A stretch of DNA of 64,000 nucleotides from Symsagittifera roscoffensis (lineage: Eukaryota > Xenacoelomorpha > Acoela > Convolutidae). Shown piece by piece: positions 45,401 to 55,294 of this stretch (positions are counted from its first letter, which is position 1; each line of letters begins with the position of its first letter). A program made the translations under genes and the position numbers. The stretch is taken from the NCBI RefSeq assembly GCF_963678635.1, contig NC_087067.1, positions 39,452,379-39,516,378 of the forward strand. Reading direction: 5' to 3'. The notes under the pieces are model-generated. The model was given only the letters and a program-made list of their open reading frames with translations, was not told the origin of the DNA and did not search any database.

Positions 45401-46093
45401 TTTGATACTTTTTCAGAAATCCATTTTTGGCCGGCCGACCCTAAAATTTTTCTAAAGGCGTCTTTGGCGCCAATATATACTAACTTTGAGGGGGAGCGCG
45501 CGCCAAAAAAACGCGATTTTTTTGTCAAAATCTTTCAAAAAGTGCCCAAAAACGGCTTTTTTGACTGTTTTTTCAAAAATTTGCCTGCGGCGCTAAAAAT
45601 TTTGCCAAAATATGGGCAAAACAGTGCTTTGGGAGAGCTCGAAAAATCAATTTGGTCGACCTAAAAAAAAAAAGGTCGTCAAAATTTTGGAAAATTTTTT
45701 GAAAATCCGCCCCCCCTCAAGAAAATCCTAGATCCGCCCCTGTTTATTAGTTTAAACAGTTAAAATAATAAGTCTCGCTTATTTTGACAGAGGCATATGC
45801 GCACAGATTATTCCGAACACTGAAACGTTTCGCTTTTTTTTCAATCTGAATTTGCATCGCAACAATAAGGATATCTATATATTAAACTTGAAGTTTATTA
45901 AATTTATTAAATACAAATCCGAAGTTTTTCTAACTCTTTTAGCAGGAAATTTAAATAATTTTTAATATATATTTTTTTAATTTTTAGGGAGAGATTGAAA
46001 CCACACGTTCCAAGTGCAAGAAAGAGAGTGTTGAAAGCGCCAAGCAAAGTACTAGAAGACGCCATTTTGACCAAGAAAATGTTGAACCAATAA
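39410..46093 (+). CDS. CIMAP2/LEXM-like SHIPPO-type ciliary protein, copy 2 (3' part)
   Basis: Exons 39410-39553, 39991-40161, 44897-45034, 45113-45237 and 45988-46093 have the same phases and splice signals as copy 1. The encoded 227 residues differ at only a few sites (for example Gly to Glu in KGAENAKPF, and HQFKN for HQSKN). The first exon begins right at the duplication breakpoint. It has an AG acceptor (GATGCAG|GGT), but no upstream exons of its own exist unless it is spliced from copy 1. It may be a non-functional 3' duplicate, or the end of a chimeric transcript. Confidence 0.7.
39574..39695 (+). repeat. 11-bp minisatellite in intron, copy 2
   Basis: Same TTTTCATTCAG array as at 32190 but two to three units longer. 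This shows length change since the duplication. Confidence 0.85.
40543..40937 (-). mobile_element. hAT-type MITE, intron insertion, copy 2
   Basis: Orthologous duplicate of 33126-33511, with the same flanking GTCAAAAT (40535-40542 and 40938-40945). The insertion therefore predates the gene duplication. Confidence 0.8.
41246..44260 (+). repeat. Two tandem copies of a 1.5-kb intron segment
   Basis: 41246-42742 and 42745-44260 are nearly identical (CAAAAAACTTGCATGG ... TTTACTTAGCGT, G-run, TGATGATCTTAATG). The first gene copy has this segment once (about 33795-35275). It is a secondary duplication specific to the second unit. Confidence 0.88.
44570..44635. repeat. 66-bp palindrome, copy 2
   Basis: Counterpart of 35581-35646, with some extra mismatches near its centre, again followed by CAGACTTTCGCGA-type repeats. 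Confidence 0.8.
45312..45742 (+). mobile_element. hAT-type MITE between exons 4 and 5, copy 2
   Basis: Counterpart of 36343-36777, with the same TTTATTAG target duplication (45304-45311 and 45743-45750) and the same terminal inverted repeats. Confidence 0.88.
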
Positions 46094-46460
46094 AACACAT
46101 CTATGTCTGTATAGAACACAGCTTCTGCTATAACAATGGTGCGATCAGCTCACGAAAAGTGCCTTCGAAAAGCAAACCTGCCCTTCATTGATCGAAACTT
46201 TTCTTTTTCTGTCAATAAAAATCTCACTTGGTGAAAATAAATTCATCTAAATTTATGTTAGAAACTACTTTTTTAACTTCCAATCAGATTTTTCAACAGA
46301 AAAGACGGCAAAACTATCAGTTCGACTAATCAGCACTGAATGTTTTGTACACAGCGAAAATCTCCCGATATGTATTGAATTTTAGGAAATAAAGCCACAC
46401 TAAAAACTAAAACATCAACCAATCAAATTGATCTACCAATTGAAAATGAGTTTCGACCAA

Positions 46461-47356
46461 TCACATTGCTCGAATCATCGAAGCAGCATTTGCTACTTGC
46501 ACAGCTTCCATCACAACATCTCGCGCATTTTTCCGAGACACGACTCGCAATCCGTCAAACAGTCCTTCGCATGTTGGCGTCCCGTGTGTCCCGTCGGGGA
46601 ATGTCAGGATTCCGAGTCCTTTCATTTCTCCGTTTCGGAACTCTCCTTCGTAGCGCAGACCATCGCAACGCACCGAACGACCAAGTCCGTCTAGTTTCCC
46701 CTGCAAAACATAACATAAAAGAAAGCAAAAACTCGGCTAGTAGACAACAAAAGCAAGGAGTTTGTCTGGTCAGAATGAGTTTTATTTGTTTCCAATAGAC
46801 TCAGTGATTCGCGCATGAGTTTTCGAGGGTGTTTAGGTTTTTGAAAAACTTAAGTCAGCCAATTCAGTTTTTCGAACCATGAGGAAACGCTAGAAAGATC
46901 ATATTTTGTAAAATTTTTGCACCGCAGGCAAATCGTTGAAAAACAACGAGGCCAATAGCGTCTTTAGGATGCTTATAGCGTTGTTTGACCATAAATTGCA
47001 CGTTAGGTGTCAATGGGACGCTTTATGAAAAAATGGCAGCCAGAATTCCCCTCTCCCTCGGCACGTTTTTGTTTATGTTAAGGGCTGCAACGACAAATTT
47101 AATTCAAACAAATATTTGAAAAAAAAACTGAATGTCACATACTTACCTCTTTAAATTGACCTTGAAGCACAAAGTAGGGCGTCTTCAAGTTGCCCAGTCC
47201 ATCTGAAAACCCATTCTTGAACTCCCCTTCGTACAGTGACCTCTTACTGTCTCCGAAATCCAGCTTGCCCAAACCATGTCTAATGCCACGCGAGTCAAAC
47301 TGCCCTATGTATATTGAGCCGTCATCGTAATGGTATTTTCCATACGATGTTTTCAT
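46461..47356 (-). CDS. MORN4: MORN4-like MORN-repeat protein, copy 2 (149 aa, two exons)
   Basis: Exons 47356-47147 and 46700-46461 with the same GT-AG intron as copy 1. It differs from copy 1 by one visible residue (GFSDG for GFPDG). The frame is intact, so both copies could be expressed. About 430 bp upstream of the start codon is duplicated too, so promoter sequence is likely shared. Confidence 0.88.
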
Positions 47357-49145
47357 GGTAAATAATAAAATGTGGTGCAGGCAAAAATGTACTGTTTATG
47401 CTTATGCTAACCCATGTGAAAAATAAAACATTTCCTGTTTCAGAAAATCTATAGAAAGTACGCTTGTAGACAAATGCAAAAAGAAAAAAAACAAAGCAAT
47501 TTTAGTTGCGAAAAAAGAGCATAACGCAGTTACAAGTTGAGTGCAAACGAGAATAGAACAAATCTAGTTTGCTTTAATCAGAAATGAAACAGCCTTAGTT
47601 TCAATCAGCAAAAACAATGAAATCATGAAAGGGAAAATATTTTCGCGAAGGTTCAAAAGCAATTTATTCAATGTTTTTACCGCCGTTTTATTTCGCTGCA
47701 AAGAGTGCAGAAGCGAATCTAATGTTCGTCCAAGGGAAGGGGGGGGGGAAGGATTAAGAAACTTATTTAAAAATTGGTAAAATCTTTTGAATATAGGGCG
47801 GAACAGTATTAGGATAACATTTAAAATTAAGCTTGTTTCTTGGTTTTTTCCTAAATTCTTCTGCTTATCATTTACTTATTTTTCTTGTTACTGGCCAAGT
47901 CTGATTTTAAGTTGCATTACCTCAAAAATAACTATTTTTTCAATTGTTTCGAGCAAAAAAATGTTTTGGAGTATTTCAAAACAAAATTTTGTTTCATATT
48001 TTAGGGAAACAGAATTATTTTCAGAAGATTACAATTGTCTGGATTGAGAACTTCTTCCGAACAATTTTTGGACTTTTGGCAAGTTTTTAGATTCTGTATT
48101 TTGAATACACATTGGTTTCAACCAGGTGTATTCGGTTATTTTGCATATATCATAGAATGTTTCGATGCAGCGTTTTTTTTGCTAAATGAAAGCTCCAAAA
48201 TTTGCCACACAAGTTTTTGTTCGAAAAAAAAGAAGCTATCATTTAACAAATACAACAGGTAAATCAGAGCATTTTATTCTACGGGCAATACAAGCGACAC
48301 ACCTGGGTAAAACCAATGAGTAATTAGAAATTCTCGCCAAAAAAAATTTGTGTTAAAAAATTTCCGATGCTCAAAATTAAAAACCTCAACAACATGTTTT
48401 TCTTATTAAATTTTTTCATCATATGAGTTTTTAGAGAACTGTTTGACAGCCAAAGCATTGAAAAATGAAACCCTCTAATTGCTGAAAGACTTCAAAGAAA
48501 CAAGAAAAACTGAAATTTTACAAAATTTTGTTATCTATCCGAAAAAAATTTATTCGAATAACCAATCGAATCTAATTAGAAAAGTTTTAGATTCAAGGAG
48601 TCAAAAAAAATCACAATTTGAACTGCGAAAATAAAATAGCGCCGAGTGTTTCACCATTAGTCCACGCTTTTTCACGAGCAAAATTCGAATCCCTGCCATC
48701 ACTAAAAGCATTTCAACAGTTTTCATTTGTACAAAAACGAAGTCAATACAATAACATGATATAGCAAAAAATATTGGAATTGACGGAACAATTTTTATGA
48801 AAACACTATGGCGATTAGAAAAAAAATGAACCATTTCGAAGCTTATAATAGCGAGATTAATTTCAGCTTAGATAAGGAGTTTGAACAAAACACAATGCTA
48901 AACACAAATACTTGGATCAAGTTTTTGAGTTCGAGTTTTAAAAAACTAACAGAAGCAAATTTTTAAATTCATTTTATTATTAAGACGATGTGGCATTGCT
49001 AAGAAAAATTTCCTTTTTCTAGGAATTCAACACGGAGGCAGAGCTGGTTTTCAGAAACACAAGCGATAAAACGACAAAAGGAGCTCTATAAGATGAACTA
49101 ACAAAAAATAGAAATAAGGCAAGAGTTTTAAAAAAATGTATGCAA
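47357..49145. other. Noncoding, includes end of the duplication at 48370
   Basis: No gene seen. Up to 48370 this is the duplicated 5' flank of the MORN4-like gene (G-run near 47740). After 48370 it is unique AT-rich sequence. Confidence 0.55.
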
Positions 49146-49147
49146 TA

Positions 49148-49213
49148 TGTCGGATTTGCACCTGCGACCTGAAGATTAGGAGTTTCACACCCTTACTTCT
49201 CAGCCACGGACGT
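49148..49213 (-). ncRNA. tRNA-like sequence (tRNA-derived repeat or pseudogene)
   Basis: On the minus strand: GTGGCTGAGAAGTAAGG resembles a tRNA A box/D arm, ACTCCTAATC a CCU anticodon loop, and GGTGCAAATCC a B box/T arm, in tRNA order and spacing. The anticodon stem pairs poorly, so it is more likely a SINE head or pseudogene than a working tRNA-Arg. Confidence 0.45.
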
Positions 49214-52200
49214 TTAGCTACCGCCGAACACTAGGTATCTTTAAAGCAGAGTACAGATGCTATGAAATCTTGTTAAAGACAGTGATTATGGCAAAATTAC
49301 CATCAAATGAGCATAATTTTCATCGAGTCAGATTGAGAAAAAGTAGAGTCAAACTATTACCTAACACTCGCCAGCTTGCTAGAGTTACAAAATCAATAGC
49401 CCAAAGGTTTTGTATTTGCTTAGATAAACACCAGCAGCTCTGCCTATTATCACAATTTGGCTGACCACTCAAAAAAATTGCAACCAATTGGGGCAAATGA
49501 TTTCTTTCAACGAAAAATCAGGTGATTCAAACAATTTTGTGGGGCACAAACTGTGACATCAAAAACTGCAGCCTTTTCAGTCCAGATTGAATTCCAAAAA
49601 CTAAGTGTTGGAAGAACTATGAGTCTAAACCTTACCGGAGACGCTAAACCTTTTTCCTCTTTTGAAAGGCTAACTGGTTCTTTTTCCTTTCCTTTCCCCA
49701 CCTCGCATGAGCATAATTTTTCTGGTGTAACGAGTAATTGTCCAAGGTTGAATATGAAGATAAATATGTTTGTGAGAACCTAATTGGCCCTTATGCCAAT
49801 TTTTCTAACAATCGCTGATGTGAACAGTCAGTTTACTTTCAAAAGTTTTCAGGTGGGGGAGAAGGAAACAGAGCAGACGACGAGCTATTACAATTTTCCA
49901 TTTTTACAACGTTATAATGGTTTAACATTTTTGTGGTTCAGGAACATCTGCGTTAATGTCAATTTACCATGGCAGAAAGTCAAAAGTTCTTATAAAAATT
50001 CGAGAGTTTTTTTACATGCACTGGATCGGAACTAATATTCATGGAATGAGAAGTAAATATGTCTCCGAAATGCACCTCCAAACTGGACTTTAGGAGACTC
50101 ATGTCCTCGCTTCTGCGCCACAGTTGCTTCAAAGCACAGTAACACTAGCCACCAACAAAAGAGCTACAGATACTATCATGCTAAGCTGCAAAAATACCAC
50201 CAAATCAAACCTGCTATTAGCGAGCAACGAAAAATTGAAGTTTACTTAAAAAACATTCCGATTAATAGTTAGCTTCCTTTTATATTTTCAATCTTACCTT
50301 ATTGTAGCATCAAATACTGTTGTCGTGACATTTGAGCTATTTGTTGTTCTGTCGATGTCACAGAGTGACCCTAAAGAGCTATGAAAAAGCGTGTTTTTTT
50401 TCAAGCTTTAGTAATTCGGTAAGATAATGGAGGATGTATTCAATTCCTTCCAGTCGTGATTCGGATATAAAAAAATTCAGAATTTTTCTGCATCGGTGAA
50501 AATTAGCCATTTGTTTTACGTTTCTCCCAATAACCTAAAATACAAAAATTGATAAAAAATGAGAAATTAAACACGCATTTTATAGTCTTATCTTAAAACA
50601 TATTAAAAATGGAAGCATTAAGCGAAAAATTTTCAGTGGATACTTTGAAAAAAAATAACTGCAAAAATTACATTGCCAAAAAATTTTAGAAAAGAAATCA
50701 ATGCAAAACTTTTAATCAATGCAAAGCTGCTAAAAAACGACAAAAATTAAAGAAAACTTTAAAAAAATGAAATCAGAAAAAAGTTAATTGATTGCCGTTT
50801 GTTGAAGGAAAGAAACTAATAAATCCATGTGTGGTGTTTTTACTCAAAAAAATTAAATGGATGCGAAGATTTTTTCATAGCAAAATAAACGAAGCGTTTC
50901 TTAAATTTAAGAAAGCAAACAAATCACTGCAAAGATTGTAAAAAACTGAAAAGAACAAACCACTGGTAAGCTTCTGTGAAACAAGCTACTGTTAAGGTTC
51001 TGAAAAATGAGTGCAAAGTTGTTTCACCAAAAAAAACAACAAATTGCAATAGGAAGCTTTTCATTAAATTCTTCAAGAAAATTTTTTTAAAGAAAAAAAC
51101 AAATCAGTGATTTATTTAATGATTCACAAGAACAACCGATTCAAAAGTTTAGAGAATCATGAGAAAATTTTTAAAACAGAAACTCTTCGGAAACTTTGAG
51201 TCTCACAAAAAAATTAAACAAAAAAATTGAAATTCTTTCTAAACTTTTACTTTTAAAATTTATTTTGAAAAAAAAACTAACAAACTAAGGAAAAAGGAAT
51301 AATCATAGCAATATTGAAATTTATTAAACAATAAATTGAAATAGGTGTCCTGATTTTGAAAAAGATGAAATCACTGCATTGTGGTTGGCTGAAATTGGAT
51401 TGAAAAAGTAACAAACGAGTCGCAAACCTTTATTTTCTTAAAGCTTGTTTTGAGAAAAACCAGGAAAACAAATCATTGCGAAACTTTGGCTAAAAAATTT
51501 CTGAAAAAAAAAACAAAACCATGTGAAAATTTTTCTACTCCAATTTGAAATCAATACAAATGATTTTGTTCTAAAAAAAGGACGAATTGGTGGGAGGCGT
51601 TTCAATTTTTGTTAAGAACAATCAAACAACTTACAATTTCTTAAAGGATTTCAAAAAGATAAAAATCAAGGGAACACTTTAGAAATATTAAAATCCAGCA
51701 AAACAATTGAAATCTTTTTTGAAGAAATCAAATAGACGTGGAATTTTGGAGGATTTTTTTTAAGAGTCTCACAAGAATCATAATTTTTATTAAACTGATT
51801 GAAACTCAACTGTTTTGCAATATTTTGAAATTCAACTGACAATTTTTGGTGGAAAAAAACAAAAATACAAACCAAAAGTCAAGAAAAAGTGTTTTCATTT
51901 TATTTTGTCAATTGAAGACAAAGTTTTAAGAAGCTATTGGGGAAAAAAAGGTAGTTTGAAGAAAGCGTTTTTTTTTAAGTCAGTTCTTGTTGATTTAGTT
52001 CAAAACAATTTGCTAAAAATCGGAATCTGGTGCAGAACCGGAATCTGAAGAAAAGTTTTTTAAAGAATTTTCTACCATTTTAGTTCGAAGCTTTCATTAA
52101 CAAAAACATTAAAAAGTATTTTGAGGAAAGAAAATGAAGTTACAAATTTTTTTTTGCCTTTGGGGGAAAAGTACATCATGAATTGACGTTTGCAAACATT

Positions 52201-52350
52201 AAATCGCTTTTTTAAATATAATTTCGATCGCACCAAACAAAAGGCTACCAATGACGATCTCTAATACCAGAAAAACTTTTTGTGGCCCTGCGTTGACAAT
52301 CAAGCATATTTAAAGCTGGCAAGAACATTTATTTTTGAGCCGAAACTCTT
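49214..52350. other. AT-rich region without supported genes
   Basis: Several short open frames (for example 49507-49701 on -) look non-coding. From about 50500 to 52100 the sequence is very A-rich with loosely repeating motifs (ACAAATCACTGCAAA, GAAAATTTTT). I cannot support a gene. Confidence 0.5.
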
Positions 52351-52568
52351 CTACCGAACTAATCTTAACACAGAAACTTGCTTATCGTAGGCCCTCGTAG
52401 CCGGTTTCTTTAACTTTTCAGACTTCACAGTTACTGCTTCTACTAACTGTGCCATATCTCTATAGCCTTCATAACACCCGCAGAGCAAAATGGGGGCTTT
52501 GCAGACAGCAAAAACCCAATTGAGCCCATGCAGAAGTAACCAGAGGACATGTTCAAGAGGAGCTTCAG
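52351..52568 (-). CDS. Candidate terminal exon of an unknown protein
   Basis: On the minus strand an open frame of about 72 codons ends with TAG at 52351, and AATAAA follows 17 nt downstream (52333-52328). The region is more GC-rich than its surroundings. The sequence (WLLLHGLNWVFAVCKAPILL, then CYEGYRDMAQLVEA, then KSEKLKKPATRAYDK) looks protein-like, with a hydrophobic stretch followed by a basic tail. A possible AG acceptor (CCCGGAAG) precedes it. There is no ATG start. I do not recognise the family, and upstream exons were not found. Confidence 0.35.
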
Positions 52569-55294
52569 CTTCCGGGATTAAAAGTTAGGAGTATTTTTTG
52601 TTAAAAAAGTGCTTAACATCAAAAAAGTGCTAAAAATAAACCGAATTAAGCATTAAAAAACAACTGTCTAAATTTGAAATAAAACCTTGCAAAGAATAAT
52701 TAAGTTCAAACCCGCCCGCTCAAATATATACAATACGATTTGGCACAAAACCGATACTAAATGAAAATCCGCAGGCTAGCAGTAACGTTAAACACCTTTA
52801 AATAGCATAGCTATTTGAATATAGATTGTTGCTAAAACATGTAAATATTGCGTGTAATTCTTAAATAAGTAAGCTTGGTTCAGACATGGCTGGAAAAGTC
52901 TCACCCATGTGATAATATCTAGATATGAATCATGAGGTTATGAATTTGTTTGATATTGGAAAAAAAACTAAGCCAACATTCAATTCAAAATTAACAACAT
53001 TTTCACTCAAATGGCACAACTGATGTCAGAGAACGTCATACTTGATTAACATTTAGCATATGAACAAGAACGACGTTACAATTGAAGAAAGAAGTGGTAA
53101 ACGAAAAAAAAACTAAAAAAGCAAATTTTCGAGTTTGATTTCACTTATAACTTTCAAACAAAGAGTTCCTAGTTGGTTTGAATTTGGGGCAGTTAAGTTT
53201 GATGTTCCACTAAATTAAGCATGTCAGCAGCATAACAGCGTCATAAGTGATTCAATTGATTTAGTTCAATTAGATATTGACCAGGAAAAAATATTTGTTC
53301 CGATTTCATAACGTTATGTTTTCATGAAAGCTACTGATAAAAAAAATAAGAAATTCAAGTTATTCTCATAGCTTGAAATGATTTGCAATGAGTAACGTAT
53401 TTTAAAGCAAGCGAATGATTTCATGAAACTTGTGTTTCCAGGAAAGCTACTGATTATGTTTTCAAGAAAGTTATCTCTTCAAGAGAGCTACTGATTATGT
53501 TTTCAAGAAAGCTACCTTTTCAAGAAAACTGTGTTTTCAAAAACGCTACTGATTGGAAAAACTTCTACAAATTTCAAGTTGCTCCCATAGCTTTAAATGA
53601 TTTGAAACAAATGATGTTGTTTCAAGCAAGTTAATGAGCAAAAAAGACGTGGGAATATTTCAAGTTGTTTTCACAGCTCTAATCGATTCGCGAAATTTTC
53701 TTTGTTTTTTGAGTCGAGCAAAAAACTTAGAACTAATTGAAGCTGTATTTATTGCTTGAGTTGTTTTGCAATAGTTTGTTATTCCATTCAAGCTATTGAG
53801 CAAAACAAAAAAAATTGGTAACCGTCCAAGTTTTTTTCATTGCTCGAACAGTTTAGGTTCTTTCAAACAAGCTATTCAGGAGGAAAAAAAACAGAGGAAA
53901 CTTTCAAAATTTTCAGAGCGTCAATCGTTAGGCAAACAGTTTAGATTCTTTCGGGCAAGATATTAAGCAGAAAGACTGTGAAAAATTTATATTTGTTTTC
54001 ATAGCTTGAATCGGTAAGCAAAACGTTTAAATTTTTTCATCCAAGCTTTCGACCAAAAACAAAATTGAAACATTTTTATTTGTTTTCATAACTTTAAGCA
54101 GAAACCAAAAAATTCAGATTTTTTTAAGTCAGCTTTTGAGCAAAAAAAACTTTGAAACATTTCTAATTGATTTGAGTCGATTTGCAAAAGTTTTTTCTCT
54201 GATGCAAGCTATTCAGGAGATAAAATTTATTTAAAAATGTCAAGCTTTTTCATGGAACGAACGGTTCCTAAACACCTAATATTTCTACGCAATGCGATTG
54301 CTGAGTTTAGTTAGTTCGTTTCAGACTGAAAAGAATCTGTCCACGCGAGAGTTCTGACATAAATAGCAGTTTCTGTCGAGCCTTGAAATTGAATTGAGTT
54401 CATCTTGTCTGAAAAACGACTTTTATCTAAAAAAGTTAGAACATTCCAGACTTTAGATTATTTGAAAATAATAAAGAGTGCTGAACTGTTATGTTTATGA
54501 AATGACCATATAAATTGAAAACGACTTACAGTTTATTTAAAAAAATTTAAAAAAACGTTAAGAAAAATTACTTAGAAGTGAAAAAATTACTAAAAAATTA
54601 ATTTTAAAATAACTTGAATTTGCTTAAATAAAGCATTGCGATTGGAATGTTTTGAGCTATTTGCTTAGCAATCTCCTGTCATTGATCATATTTTAACTCA
54701 GTTAAAGTGTTAACTTTCAGAAATATACCCTTACAGTGTTACGGAAATATCTGGTAGCTCTTCGAAATAAATAAATGATAACTTTCTCATACTTTTGAGC
54801 AAAGTAAGGCAGCTGGTCGTCTATCTTGATCACACCGCATAAATCTTGATGGAACCTATGCGCGCCAACTTGACTAAACCAAGGAAGAAGCAGAACAAAA
54901 GGAGTAATAAATAATTTATTCTATCCGAATCAAAAACAAGAAAAAGTTTACGATTCAAAGGGAATGCGTTTGCTAAGAGTTGTTCTTGGCGAACACTGCT
55001 TCGTCTGGACTACACTTTTGGATGGACTTTTTGCTCCCGTGTCTCCCAAAATGACTAAGTTGCCGTAATAATTCCACTTAAAACCCTCGGGTAAGAAATC
55101 TTTAAAATTGAAACCGATTCTTCAAAAACTTAAATGCTTCCAAGTGTTTAGAAACCAAACCGCAGCTGAATTTTTGACAAAAACTGAAATTGCAATTTAT
55201 TGATAAGTTTCGAAACTCGGCAATAATTCTAATCTTGAAACACATTCTTCATAGCATCTGCAGTAAAAAACAGCTCAATTTTCCAATCGAATAT
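52569..55294. other. AT-rich intergenic region with degenerate tandem repeats
   Basis: No gene seen. Between about 53300 and 54250 related sentences recur (AAGAAAGCTACTGATTATG, TTTCAAGTTGTTTTCATAGCTT, ATTCTTTCAAGCAAGCTA) at roughly 80-150 bp spacing, as in an old minisatellite. Confidence 0.5.

Larger units (their letters stand above)
39409..48370 (+). repeat. Second unit of an about 7.4-9.0 kb tandem gene duplication
   Basis: Sequence from 39409 on repeats 32024-39408 in order: five exons, MITEs, palindrome and the MORN4-like gene. It ends at 48370 (TTTCCGATGC), where the first unit instead passes directly into the second unit's first exon. The second unit is longer because of an extra 1.5-kb intronic duplication. 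Identity is very high, so it is recent, or possibly an assembly duplicate. Confidence 0.9.
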
